In this document: positions 32,182 to 40,590 of the stretch, piece after piece
How positions within the stretch are numbered: the first letter of the stretch is position 1
Layout of the letters: each line of letters begins with the position of its first letter
Virus record (IMG/VR): IMGVR_UViG_3300028844_001353
Coordinates: 1-45,498 of that record
Strand: one strand, 5' to 3'
From: a virus
DNA: 45,498 bases
Position numbers and translations under genes: made by a program
Notes under the pieces: generated by a model
Seen by the model: the letters and a program-made list of their open reading frames with translations, nothing else
What the model was told of the DNA's origin: nothing
The model's database searches: none

Positions 32182-33643
32182 AGACTATATAACAGAGAAT
32201 ACACAGACACGTAAGGGTAAAGCAATGACAGTTGCTATCCTAACTATAAACGATTCAAATAAACCTAACAAGGATTCAACTGTTGAACTTATAGAAAAAG
32301 CTTGTATCAAAAAAAAGATCAAGTGTATTATAGTCAATACAAAAACAACCATTATTACAGGTAAAGATGAAGATAAGAACACCCTAACAGTGTTTAACTA
32401 CGATGGTAAGAATGGTGAACATACTTTCGTAGGTAAAGATACTGCCTGTATAACAAGAGGTGGTGCAGTGGAAGACGAAGCTGGACTGTCTTTAATATCT
32501 GCCTTTCAAAATTCACAATCTTTTATGATGAATACAAGAGCTTCTATGCTTACTTGTGATAATAAATTAACATCAGCTTTACTATTTGAAAAAAATGGTA
32601 TACCTACACCAAAAACTGCTTTTATATCTAACGAAAAAAATATAAAAACAGGTTTAGATTTAATTGGTGGTAAATTTCCTGTCATATTAAAAACATTAAC
32701 AGGTACACAAGGTGTCGGTGTAGTTAAAATAGAAAGTTATGAAGGCCTGGTTGCTACTGTACAAGCCATGTGGAAATTAGGTGCTGAACTTTTAATACAA
32801 GAATTTATGGAAACAAAGTTTGATGTAAGAACTTTTGTAGTAGATAATAAAATTATTGCAAGTACAAAAAGAGTACATAGCTCATATGACTTTAGGTCAA
32901 ATACACATAGAGGCGCCGAGGCAATGCCTTATATTTTAAGTGATGAAGAATACGAACTAGTTTTAAAAGCTTCAAGAGCTTCAAAAGCATATATGGTAGG
33001 AGTTGATCATATAGTAAACAATAAAAAACCATACATTTTAGAAATCAATGGTAGTCCAGGATCAGGTGCTGATTATCAAGGTTACCAATATAAAGATTAT
33101 TATTCTGATCCAGAACCATCTGGTAGAATAGACGGTGAAAAAATGATGGAATATCTAGTAGATTATATATCAGATAGAACTAATTGGGACAGACAATCTT
33201 TAGTAGAGAGTGGTTGGTTAGAAACGGTAGAACTAGAAGATGGTTTAAAAGTCAGAGCAAAATTTGATACAGGTAACGGTGCTAAAGCATGTGCTTTACA
33301 CGCCGATGATATTTTAAGTAAAGACAAAATTGTTAAATGGACATATGATGGTAAAACTTATAGTAAACCAAGACATGGTATAAGTAAAGTATTCAGAGCA
33401 AATGCTGAAGGAGAAGAACCATCAGAAACAAGACCAACAATTCTTATGGATATTACATTTAATGGTTTTACATATAAAGATGTAGAAGTAGGTTTAGATA
33501 ATAGACCAAGAGCACATTCCGATTTGTTGGTGAATCGTGAGATAATGAGACAAATGAACATTAGTGTCAACCCTAATAGAACGTTTGTATTAAGTAAAAG
33601 ACTAAAGCCGGTTGACAAAGACTACGATAAAGATGAAGAATAA
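32162..33643 (+). CDS. RimK-like ATP-grasp ligase fused to RimB-like retropepsin-type protease
   Basis: This 493-residue protein combines two activities. Residues about 95-335 form a RimK-type ATP-grasp ligase: DNKLTSALLFEKNGIPTPK, ILKTLTGTQGVGVVKI (K177), IQEFMETKFDVRTFVV and EINGSPG. Residues about 350-470 form a RimB/COG4067-type aspartic protease-like domain: ETVELEDGLKVRAKFDTGNG (DTG 369-371) and SDLLVNREIM. In bacteria RimK adds glutamates to ribosomal protein S6 and RimB trims them. The first 12 residues (MQIPKFRDYITE) look like a T4 capsid-targeting peptide. A second possible start, ATG 32225 with AAGGG upstream, would omit it. Confidence 0.85.
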   Translation: MQIPKFRDYITENTQTRKGKAMTVAILTINDSNKPNKDSTVELIEKACIKKKIKCIIVNTKTTIITGKDEDKNTLTVFNYDGKNGEHTFVGKDTACITRGGAVEDEAGLSLISAFQNSQSFMMNTRASMLTCDNKLTSALLFEKNGIPTPKTAFISNEKNIKTGLDLIGGKFPVILKTLTGTQGVGVVKIESYEGLVATVQAMWKLGAELLIQEFMETKFDVRTFVVDNKIIASTKRVHSSYDFRSNTHRGAEAMPYILSDEEYELVLKASRASKAYMVGVDHIVNNKKPYILEINGSPGSGADYQGYQYKDYYSDPEPSGRIDGEKMMEYLVDYISDRTNWDRQSLVESGWLETVELEDGLKVRAKFDTGNGAKACALHADDILSKDKIVKWTYDGKTYSKPRHGISKVFRANAEGEEPSETRPTILMDITFNGFTYKDVEVGLDNRPRAHSDLLVNREIMRQMNISVNPNRTFVLSKRLKPVDKDYDKDEE

Positions 33644-33646
33644 CGC

Positions 33647-33675
33647 TTGCCTTTTGATAGGCAATCATATATAAT
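33647..33675 (+). promoter_or_regulatory. Sigma70-like promoter (TTGCCT-N17-TATAAT)
   Basis: -35 TTGCCT (33647-33652), 17-nt spacer, consensus -10 TATAAT (33670-33675). It starts four bases after the RimK-RimB stop. The predicted start near 33682 leaves a 13-nt leader with AGGAG. It probably drives the small gene, ferredoxin and DNA polymerase. Confidence 0.85.
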
Positions 33676-33694
33676 TAACAACATAGGAGATATT

Positions 33695-34000
33695 ATGGAA
33701 GAAGTGAAAATATTAAGACTATCTACAGGTGAAGATGTAATTGCCAAGGTAGGAGAAAACGATCAAGGCATAAGTTTAAAAAATCCATTCGTGATTATAC
33801 CTCAACAAAGAGGACCAGGACAACCAATACAATTAATGATGTCACTGTACAATGCCTTTGGTAAAAAAGATACGGTAACTGTTAGTAAAGACAAAGTTGT
33901 TTTTATGACAGAACCAAAAGATGAGATAAGATCATCTTACGAGCAAAACACAAGTTCAATCATAACAAAAAACAGTAAACTTATAACAGAAGCAACGTGA
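33695..34000 (+). CDS. Small conserved protein, possibly Sm-like, paralogue of the 15466 product
   Basis: This 101-residue protein opens MEEVKILRLSTGEDVIAKV, closely resembling the opening of the protein at 15466. A Pro/Gln-rich segment (IIPQQRGPGQP) and a short beta strand (VTVSKDKVVFM) follow. ATG 33695 is chosen because it follows AGGAG and the promoter; the frame extends upstream only into the promoter. The fold may be Sm-like, but no function is established. Confidence 0.6.
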   Translation: MEEVKILRLSTGEDVIAKVGENDQGISLKNPFVIIPQQRGPGQPIQLMMSLYNAFGKKDTVTVSKDKVVFMTEPKDEIRSSYEQNTSSIITKNSKLITEAT

Positions 34001-34329
34001 TAACGGTAAATTTTATTAGGACAAATAATGAAAAAGTCCAAGTAAAAGTGCCACCAGGTTTCACTGTTATGGAGGCAGCCAAAGAGGCTGATCTAGAGGA
34101 GATTCCTGCTAGTTGTGGTGGTTGTTGTGCTTGTGGTACTTGTCACGTATATGTAAACAATGCCTGGATTGCCAAATTAGGTGAAATAGATTATAATAGT
34201 ACTGAACAATCAATATTAGAATATGAAAAATCTTATAAGAAAGGCATAAGCAGATTAAGTTGTCAACTATCATTAACAGAGGAACTTGACGGCATAACTT
34301 TACATTTACTTGATGATGAACTTTTATAA
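33997..34329 (+). CDS. [2Fe-2S] ferredoxin, adrenodoxin/ISC type
   Basis: This 110-residue protein has the [2Fe-2S] ligand pattern SCGGCCACGTC (C-x5-C-x2-C with two additional cysteines) and the fourth ligand in RLSCQL. MEAAKEADLEEIPASC and the C-terminal region fit adrenodoxin/Isc-type ferredoxins rather than plant-type PetF. The start is GTG 33997, overlapping the upstream TGA. It could donate electrons to Fe-S or radical SAM enzymes, including the phage's own, but the partner is unknown. Confidence 0.88.
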   Translation: MITVNFIRTNNEKVQVKVPPGFTVMEAAKEADLEEIPASCGGCCACGTCHVYVNNAWIAKLGEIDYNSTEQSILEYEKSYKKGISRLSCQLSLTEELDGITLHLLDDELL

Positions 34330-36805
34330 ATCAGTTATAGAACATAAAGGTAAACTTCTTGTTAGAGGTATACACGATGGCAAAGACTATAAAGAAAAGA
34401 TAGATTTTGGTCCTACTCTATATTCTTTAACACAAAAAGATAGTAAGTTTAAAACATTAGATAATAGAAATCTAAATCCTATAAAATTTAAAAACATCAA
34501 TGACGCTAGAAGATTTAGACGTGATGTTGCAACTCAAAACTCTCCGATATATGGTCTAGAAAGATTTCATTATCAATATATCAACGAACAATTTCCAGAA
34601 AACATCAAGTGGGATAAAAAGTATATTAAAATATTTACAATAGATATTGAAACTACAGTAACAGATGGTTTTCCAGATGTAGAAAACCCTACCGAAGAAA
34701 TAATTTGTATCACTGTTAAGAATCAAACTAACAAACAAATTCTAACGTGGGCTGCTGGAGATTTCAAAACAGATAGAACTGATATTACTTTTATTAAATG
34801 TAAAAACGAAAACGTTTTACTTATGGAGTTTATGAAGTTTTGGCTTAAGAATTATCCAGATGTTGTTACTGGTTGGAATACTAAATTCTTTGATTTACCT
34901 TACTTGATGAATAGAATTAAACTAGTTGCAGGTGAAAAGGTTGCAAATAAAATGTCGCCGTGGGGTATGATTGAAAAGATTGAAGTCATGGTAAGAGGTA
35001 GACCACAAACATCATATATTTTAAAAGGTACAGTGATGTTAGATTATCTTGATCTGTACAGATGGTTTATACCTACTAGACAAGAGAGTTATAAACTAGA
35101 TTATATTGGTGAAGTAGAACTTGGTCAAAACAAAAACGTAAACCCTTATTCTACTTTCAGAGAATTTTATGAGAAAGACTTTCAAAAATTTATTGATTAT
35201 AACATACAAGACGTTGAGATTGTTGACGCATTAGAAGATAAACTTGGTTTAATTGAGTTAGCATTAACTGTTGCTTATGAATCTAAAGTAAACTATGATG
35301 ATATATTTTCACAAGTAAGAGTGTGGGATACTTTGATTGCTAATCATCTATTGTCAAAAAACATATGTATACCACCAAGAGAAGAACATAGTAAAGATAC
35401 AAAATATGAAGGCGCTTATGTAAAAGACCCTATAGTTGGCCAGCACAAGTGGGTATGTTCTTTTGATATTAACTCACTATATCCACATATCATTATACAA
35501 TATAATATTTCTCCTGAAAAGATAATAGGTCAGGATAATTCTGGTATTTCTGTAAACAAAATGTTAAAACGTAATTTAGATTTATCTCATTTAAAAAATG
35601 AAAATGCCTGTGTTACACCTAACGGTGCAAAGTTTAAAAATGATAGTCAAGGTTTCCTACCTGAAATGATGGAAACAATGTATAATGAACGTGTGATCTA
35701 TAAGAAAAGAATGATCAAGGCTAAAAAAGAATACGAGAAAACAAAAGAACCACATTTACTAAAAGAAATTGCAAGATGTCATAACATTCAATGGGCAAGA
35801 AAGATTGCTTTGAACTCAGCCTATGGTGCAGTTGGTAATCAATACTTTAGATTTTATGATGTAAGACAAGCAAGTGCTATTACAACAGCAGGTCAATTCA
35901 TTATCAGATTCATTGAAGAAAAGGTCAATGGTTATATGAATAAGATATTAAAACAAGATGAAGACTTTGATTATATTGTTGCCTCTGATACAGATTCAAT
36001 CTATGTAACATTAGATAAACTAGTTGAGAAGACTTGTAAAGGTAAAGACAATGAACAAATATGTAACTTTATTGATAAGGTCGTTAACAGTAGACTAGAG
36101 CCGTATATTGAAAAATGTTTTGATGAATTATCCGAATATACAAATGCATTTAAGAACTGTATGGTAATGAAACGTGAAGTAATTGCCAACAAAGGTATAT
36201 GGGTTGCAAAGAAAAGATATATGTTAAACGTATTAGACGATGAGGGTGTAAGACTTTCTGACCCTAAACTAAAGATCATGGGTATTGAGGCAGTTAAATC
36301 ATCTACACCACAAGTTTGCAGAGGTAAAATTAAAGAAGCAATCAAAATTATTATGAATAAAGATGAAGATACTTTACAAAAATTTATTGCTGATTTTAAA
36401 ACAGAGTTTAATACTCTATCTGCTGAAGCTATATCTTTTCCTAGATCATGTAATAATATTAAAAAGTATAAAAACCCAGCAACTATATTCAGTAAAGGTA
36501 CACCGATACATGTAAAAGGTTCTTTGATATATAATCACAAACTAAAAGAACTTAAATTACATAAACAATATCCTTATATACGAGAGGGTGATAAGATTAA
36601 ATTTTTAAAACTAATAGAAGCAAACCCATTTAGATTTGATGTGATTAGTTATATTACAACATTACCTAAAGAGTTTGAATTAGACAAATATATAGATCGT
36701 GAAACACAATTTGAAAAAACATTCCTTGACCCTATGCGATTTATATTACAAGCAATAGGTTGGTCACAGGAAAAGAAAGCAAGTTTGGAGGCATTTTTCG
36801 GATGA
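34316..36805 (+). CDS. 43: DNA polymerase gp43 (family B)
   Basis: This 829-residue replicative polymerase has a 3'-5' exonuclease and a polymerase domain. Exo I is TIDIETT (D110, E112), Exo II NTKFFDLPYL, motif A DINSLYPHI (D384), motif B region KIALNSAYGAVGNQ, and motif C SDTDSIY (D558, D560). It is somewhat shorter than T4 gp43 (898). The start is ATG 34316 (or 34313), overlapping the end of the ferredoxin gene by 14 nt. No intein or intron is seen in the polymerase motifs. Confidence 0.97.
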   Translation: MNFYKSVIEHKGKLLVRGIHDGKDYKEKIDFGPTLYSLTQKDSKFKTLDNRNLNPIKFKNINDARRFRRDVATQNSPIYGLERFHYQYINEQFPENIKWDKKYIKIFTIDIETTVTDGFPDVENPTEEIICITVKNQTNKQILTWAAGDFKTDRTDITFIKCKNENVLLMEFMKFWLKNYPDVVTGWNTKFFDLPYLMNRIKLVAGEKVANKMSPWGMIEKIEVMVRGRPQTSYILKGTVMLDYLDLYRWFIPTRQESYKLDYIGEVELGQNKNVNPYSTFREFYEKDFQKFIDYNIQDVEIVDALEDKLGLIELALTVAYESKVNYDDIFSQVRVWDTLIANHLLSKNICIPPREEHSKDTKYEGAYVKDPIVGQHKWVCSFDINSLYPHIIIQYNISPEKIIGQDNSGISVNKMLKRNLDLSHLKNENACVTPNGAKFKNDSQGFLPEMMETMYNERVIYKKRMIKAKKEYEKTKEPHLLKEIARCHNIQWARKIALNSAYGAVGNQYFRFYDVRQASAITTAGQFIIRFIEEKVNGYMNKILKQDEDFDYIVASDTDSIYVTLDKLVEKTCKGKDNEQICNFIDKVVNSRLEPYIEKCFDELSEYTNAFKNCMVMKREVIANKGIWVAKKRYMLNVLDDEGVRLSDPKLKIMGIEAVKSSTPQVCRGKIKEAIKIIMNKDEDTLQKFIADFKTEFNTLSAEAISFPRSCNNIKKYKNPATIFSKGTPIHVKGSLIYNHKLKELKLHKQYPYIREGDKIKFLKLIEANPFRFDVISYITTLPKEFELDKYIDRETQFEKTFLDPMRFILQAIGWSQEKKASLEAFFG

Positions 36806-37299
36806 AAAAATTTAAAGATAATATAAACGACTTTTTTAAATGGGTTAAAGGTACAGAATTAGTTGAACTAGATGATATTGATGTATCAGAGGATCCTGTA
36901 AGACCTGAACTAACGTTAGGTTTTAGAATTACACAAGGTAGAAAAATATTTGGTTTAGAATATGATAATGAAATAGAAGCAATAGTTTGTATTGCACAAT
37001 GTCCTGAAGTACCATATACTATAAGAGAAATGGATTACATGTCACAAGCTGCCAATCAAGACGGCCAAAGAGGTGAAATAATTGTAGCATATACTGTATG
37101 GTCTCGTAAAAGAGGTGCAGGTAAAGAGATAATTAATAAGTTAGCTGAGTATGCAAAACAAAATTATTTTAAAAGATTGGTAACCTTATCGCCATTAACA
37201 CCAATGGCTACAAGTTTTCATATAAAAAATGGTGCAAAACAAATTAAAGTAAGTGAAGATACTCAAAATTTTGAATATGATCTCAACAAAAAAATATAA
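36802..37299 (+). CDS. GNAT-like N-acetyltransferase
   Basis: This 165-residue protein has a C-terminal half resembling GNAT acetyltransferases: GEIIVAYTVWSRKRGAGKEIINKLAEYA contains an R-x-x-G-x-G/A-like acetyl-CoA loop, followed by FKRLVTLSPLTPMATSFHIKNGAKQI, the typical last strand-helix. The N-terminal 50 residues are charged. It overlaps the gp43 stop by ATGA and the next gene by 23 nt. The substrate is unknown. Confidence 0.65.
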   Translation: MKKFKDNINDFFKWVKGTELVELDDIDVSEDPVRPELTLGFRITQGRKIFGLEYDNEIEAIVCIAQCPEVPYTIREMDYMSQAANQDGQRGEIIVAYTVWSRKRGAGKEIINKLAEYAKQNYFKRLVTLSPLTPMATSFHIKNGAKQIKVSEDTQNFEYDLNKKI

Positions 37300-37828
37300 T
37301 ATAATCTACGCTGATCCTCCATGGCATTTTCAAAACTATAATAATGATAAGGCACAAACTAATCCTGCCAATCATTATCCTACTATGACAATGAAAGATA
37401 TAGAAAATTTACCGATAGGTGACCTAGCAGACAAAGATTGTGTATTGTTTATGTGGTGTACCGATCCTTTACTACACAAACAAATACCATTGGTAGAGAA
37501 GTGGGGCTTTGAATATAAGACAGTAGGTTTCACGTGGGCGAAGACGAATAAGAATAGAATAAACAATTACTTTTTCAAAGGTCCAGGATACTGGACTAGG
37601 GCCAACACCGAGACATGTATACTTGCAACAAAAGGTAAACCAAAAAGAGTTGATGGTAATGTAGATAGATTAGTTGTGAGTGAACGTAGAGAACATAGCA
37701 GAAAACCAGATAGAATCAGAGACGATATAGTAAAATTATGTGGTGATTTGCCACGTATAGAACTATTTGCTAGAACTTCTATGCCTGGTTGGGATGTATG
37801 GGGAAACCAGGTTGACAAATTTAGTTGA
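37277..37828 (+). CDS. MT-A70-family adenine methyltransferase
   Basis: This 183-residue protein opens KYNIIYADPPWHFQNY, with the DPPW catalytic motif of MT-A70 N6-adenine methyltransferases, and continues with LFMWCTDPLL, the TVGFTWAKTNK strand and ELFARTSMPGWDVWGNQ. In phages these enzymes usually methylate adenine in DNA, which can protect against restriction. The target is unknown. ATG 37277 is the best start; the frame extends 24 nt upstream without a better site. Confidence 0.88.
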   Translation: MISTKKYNIIYADPPWHFQNYNNDKAQTNPANHYPTMTMKDIENLPIGDLADKDCVLFMWCTDPLLHKQIPLVEKWGFEYKTVGFTWAKTNKNRINNYFFKGPGYWTRANTETCILATKGKPKRVDGNVDRLVVSERREHSRKPDRIRDDIVKLCGDLPRIELFARTSMPGWDVWGNQVDKFS

Positions 37829-37840
37829 ACGTGATATAAT
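37812..37840 (+). promoter_or_regulatory. Sigma70-like promoter for DruA-like copy 2 (TTGACA-N17-TATAAT)
   Basis: Both boxes are perfect consensus: TTGACA (37812-37817), 17-nt spacer, TATAAT (37835-37840). It overlaps the end of the methyltransferase gene. Seven bases past the -10 box is exactly ATG 37847. Confidence 0.93.
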
Positions 37841-37846
37841 ATGAAG

Positions 37847-38944
37847 ATGAAAACATTAACAAATGATCAGGCCTTACACTGTGCCAATATATTCAATGAC
37901 TATTTTGAAAAGTTTAGTCGTATAGATGAATATATGAGAGATCAAAAGTTATCTCAAATAATAGATGTACCATCTGCTTTGCCTGGTATGGGTCTAGAGG
38001 GTAGTATATTTTCTAATTTTGATATGTCGCCTAAAGATATGGACTTTGAAATACTAGAGCCAGATAATGAAACATATGATACATTATTAAACATGACTTC
38101 TTCTCATACTAATATGTCAAGTGTACCTGGTAAAAATTTAAAGATTGCAGTAAGAGAAAAAAATAGTGGTCAATGGGTAGGTTTTATAAGATGTGGTTCT
38201 CCTGTTATAAACATGAAACCAAGAAACGATTTGTTAACTCATGTACCAGAATTAGTAAGTTTTAATAAGACTTCTATCATGGGATTTGTAATAGTACCAA
38301 CTCAACCTTTCGGTTATAATTATCTAGGTGGTAAACTATTGGCTGCCATATGTTGTAGTCATACAATAAGAGAAAAACTAAATGTAAAATATGGTATGAA
38401 TTTAGCATTGTTTGAGACTACAAGTTTATATGGTAATAGTAAATCATCTAGTCAATACGATGGTATGAAACCATATTTAAGATATAAAGGTTTAACTGAT
38501 AGTGATTTTATACCTTTGATACATGGTAAACCTTTTCACGACCTTGCAACATTTGTTGAAAACAATGTAGGTAAACTTATTAAAGATGACGCCTCTAGTA
38601 GAAAGTTAAAACTAACTACAGCCATTATTGGTTTAGTAAAAAGAAGTTTAGACAAAAGTAATTTAGAAAGATTTAATACAACTATAAGTAATGCTAAGAA
38701 ATTAACTGAAAGAAAAAGATATTATGTTAGTGACTATGGTATTAAGAACTATCTAGATGTAGTAAAAGATAACAAGACAAAAATTATTAAAGGTGAGAAT
38801 TGGGATAAATTTAACCTAAATAATATAATAGAATGGTGGAAGAAAAAGGCTGAGTCTCGTTATAATAAACTGAAACAAGAAAATAGATTAAGAAGTGAGT
38901 TAGAGGTATGGACACCAAACGCAAAAATAGATATAATAAGATAA
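37847..38944 (+). CDS. DruA-like (DUF4338) domain protein, copy 2
   Basis: This 365-residue paralogue of the product at 20599 has WVGFIRCGSP, an IMGFVIVPTQPFGYNYLGGKL stretch, AICCSHTIREKLNVKYGMNLALFETTSLYG and SQYDGMKPYLRYKG (about residues 105-220), the same order as in DUF4338. The IGW segment of copy 1 is not conserved (DLLTHVPE instead), so the two may differ in function. An upstream ATG at 37841 is in frame, but 37847 coincides with the predicted transcription start. No Shine-Dalgarno is present. Confidence 0.62.
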   Translation: MKTLTNDQALHCANIFNDYFEKFSRIDEYMRDQKLSQIIDVPSALPGMGLEGSIFSNFDMSPKDMDFEILEPDNETYDTLLNMTSSHTNMSSVPGKNLKIAVREKNSGQWVGFIRCGSPVINMKPRNDLLTHVPELVSFNKTSIMGFVIVPTQPFGYNYLGGKLLAAICCSHTIREKLNVKYGMNLALFETTSLYGNSKSSSQYDGMKPYLRYKGLTDSDFIPLIHGKPFHDLATFVENNVGKLIKDDASSRKLKLTTAIIGLVKRSLDKSNLERFNTTISNAKKLTERKRYYVSDYGIKNYLDVVKDNKTKIIKGENWDKFNLNNIIEWWKKKAESRYNKLKQENRLRSELEVWTPNAKIDIIR

Positions 38945-39246
38945 TGGCTATTACAGAGGAATCATACAAAGACTTAAAAGAATATTGGGACTTTCAACGT
39001 ATAAGAGAGTACAATTGGGAGAAACTATGTGAGGTTTGTGCTAACGTAGAATCAAACTTTGCATTTACAAATGGTAAATCTGGTGACGAGTTAAGAGATA
39101 CATTATGGAATAAGATTGACCAATCTGAATTTGAAAAACCACCTAAAGGTTGGGTACCACAAGACGAAAAATATAGGTTATGGAACGAGGGTGAGCCTAA
39201 ACCTATAAAGATTAAATTTAAAGCAGTAAAAACAATACAAGCTTGA
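38944..39246 (+). CDS. Hypothetical protein upstream of UvsX
   Basis: This 100-residue protein begins on the stop of the DruA-like gene (TAATG). It is rich in charged and aromatic residues (EYWDFQRIREYNWEKL, GWVPQDEKYRLW) and ends in a basic strand. No domain is recognised. It ends at the promoter of uvsX. Confidence 0.6.
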   Translation: MAITEESYKDLKEYWDFQRIREYNWEKLCEVCANVESNFAFTNGKSGDELRDTLWNKIDQSEFEKPPKGWVPQDEKYRLWNEGEPKPIKIKFKAVKTIQA

Positions 39247-39271
39247 CAAGATTGAACGGATATGTTATAGT
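39243..39271 (+). promoter_or_regulatory. Sigma70-like promoter for uvsX (TTGACA-N17-TATAGT)
   Basis: Perfect -35 TTGACA (39243-39248), 17-nt spacer, -10 TATAGT (39266-39271). The predicted start near 39278 gives a 16-nt leader with AAGGAGA. Confidence 0.85.
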
Positions 39272-39293
39272 AAGTGATAATTAAGGAGACAAT

Positions 39294-40313
39294 ATGAATG
39301 ATTTTTTAAAAGATATAATTAAAGAAAGTGGTAATGAGTATGCAGGCTTAGTAAGCGATGGTATGGATAGTGATGTTACAAGTTTTGTAGACACAGGTTC
39401 GTATTCATTTAACGCCCTATTATCAGGATCAATATACGGTGGTATGCCAGCAAATAAGATTACTGCTATTGCAGGTGAGGCTGCTACAGGTAAAACTTTC
39501 TTTGCATTAGGTATCGTAAAAGCATTTTTAGATAAAGACAAAGACGCAGGTGTTATCTATTTTGAATCAGAAAGTGCCGTATCAAAAGACATGATTGAAA
39601 GTCGTGGTGTTGATGGTAAAAGAATGGTTGTAGTACCAGTTGCTACAGTACAAGAATTTAGAAATCAATCAATAAAAATTATAGACAAATATTTAGAACA
39701 ACCAGAGGCGAAAAGAAAACCTATGATGTTTGTATTAGATAGTTTAGGTATGTTATCTACTACAAAAGAAATGGAAGACACGGCTGCTGGTAAAGAAACA
39801 AGAGATATGACTAGATCACAAATAGTCAAATCTACATTTAGAGTTTTAACATTGAAACTAGGTAAAGCAAATATACCTATGATTATGACCAATCATACGT
39901 ATGATGTTATTGGTTCAATGTTCCCTCAAAAAGAAATGGGAGGTGGTTCAGGATTAAAATACGCTGCCTCATCAATCATCTATTTAAGTAAACGTAAAGA
40001 AAAAGACGGTACCGAAGTAGTTGGTAATATTATACATTGTAAAAATTACAAATCTAGATTAACAAAAGAAAACGCCATGATAGACGTTAAATTAACCTAC
40101 AAACACGGACTTGATAAACATTATGGTCTTTTGGATATGGCTGAAGCAGCTGGTATCTTTAAGAAAGTATCAACAAGGTTTGAAACACCACAAGGTAAGG
40201 TGTTTGGTAAATCTATCAATGACGATCCAGAGAAGTATTTTACAAAAGAGATATTACAAAAAATAGATGAATACGCCAACAAAAAATTCAGATACGGATC
40301 AGACGAAGAATAA
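39294..40313 (+). CDS. uvsX: UvsX RecA-like recombinase
   Basis: This 339-residue strand-exchange protein has Walker A GEAATGKT (residues 61-68), the conserved segment [10 protein letters not shown], Walker [12 protein letters not shown] and [14 protein letters not shown] with a glycine-rich DNA-binding loop [12 protein letters not shown]. It is shorter than T4 UvsX (391), as in other marine relatives. It is the partner of UvsY (12525) and part of the replication unit with gp41 downstream. Confidence 0.94.
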   Translation: MNDFLKDIIKESGNEYAGLVSDGMDSDVTSFVDTGSYSFNALLSGSIYGGMPANKITAIAGEAATGKTFFALGIVKAFLDKDKDAGVIYFESESAVSKDMIESRGVDGKRMVVVPVATVQEFRNQSIKIIDKYLEQPEAKRKPMMFVLDSLGMLSTTKEMEDTAAGKETRDMTRSQIVKSTFRVLTLKLGKANIPMIMTNHTYDVIGSMFPQKEMGGGSGLKYAASSIIYLSKRKEKDGTEVVGNIIHCKNYKSRLTKENAMIDVKLTYKHGLDKHYGLLDMAEAAGIFKKVSTRFETPQGKVFGKSINDDPEKYFTKEILQKIDEYANKKFRYGSDEE

Positions 40314-40590
40314 AAGGTACGTTTTTGCACAAAAGACAGGTGCAGATTACACGGCCATAAAATTGCTTGAGACGAAATACCGTAACGTAATCTACAAGTA
40401 TGGTAAGGTTAGATTTGCTAAAGAAGAAAAAGCAGATGGCACCTTGCCAATGAAGTTTGATTATGATATACTATCCAATCCAGAATCAAAAGATATAGAA
40501 AGCCAAGAGTTTGTAGATTACATTGGTGACATATTATTAGAAGTAATGGAACAACAATTAAATGATGGAAAGGTAGAGTTTGGTGAATAA
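40267..40590 (+). CDS. Conserved protein between uvsX and gp41, unknown
   Basis: This protein of up to 107 residues overlaps the end of uvsX by 47 nt if ATG 40267 is used. Its conserved-looking part begins around [21 protein letters not shown] and continues to DYDILSNPE and [16 protein letters not shown] related small gene lies between uvsX and 41 in T4-like cyanophages as far as I recall. No motif gives a function. The start is uncertain. Confidence 0.65.
   Translation: MNTPTKNSDTDQTKNKRYVFAQKTGADYTAIKLLETKYRNVIYKYGKVRFAKEEKADGTLPMKFDYDILSNPESKDIESQEFVDYIGDILLEVMEQQLNDGKVEFGE

Noticed and set aside
36760-36801. Upstream extension of the GNAT-like frame inside gp43
   Set aside because: The extension lies within the polymerase gene; ATG 36802 forms a normal ATGA overlap and is the better start.
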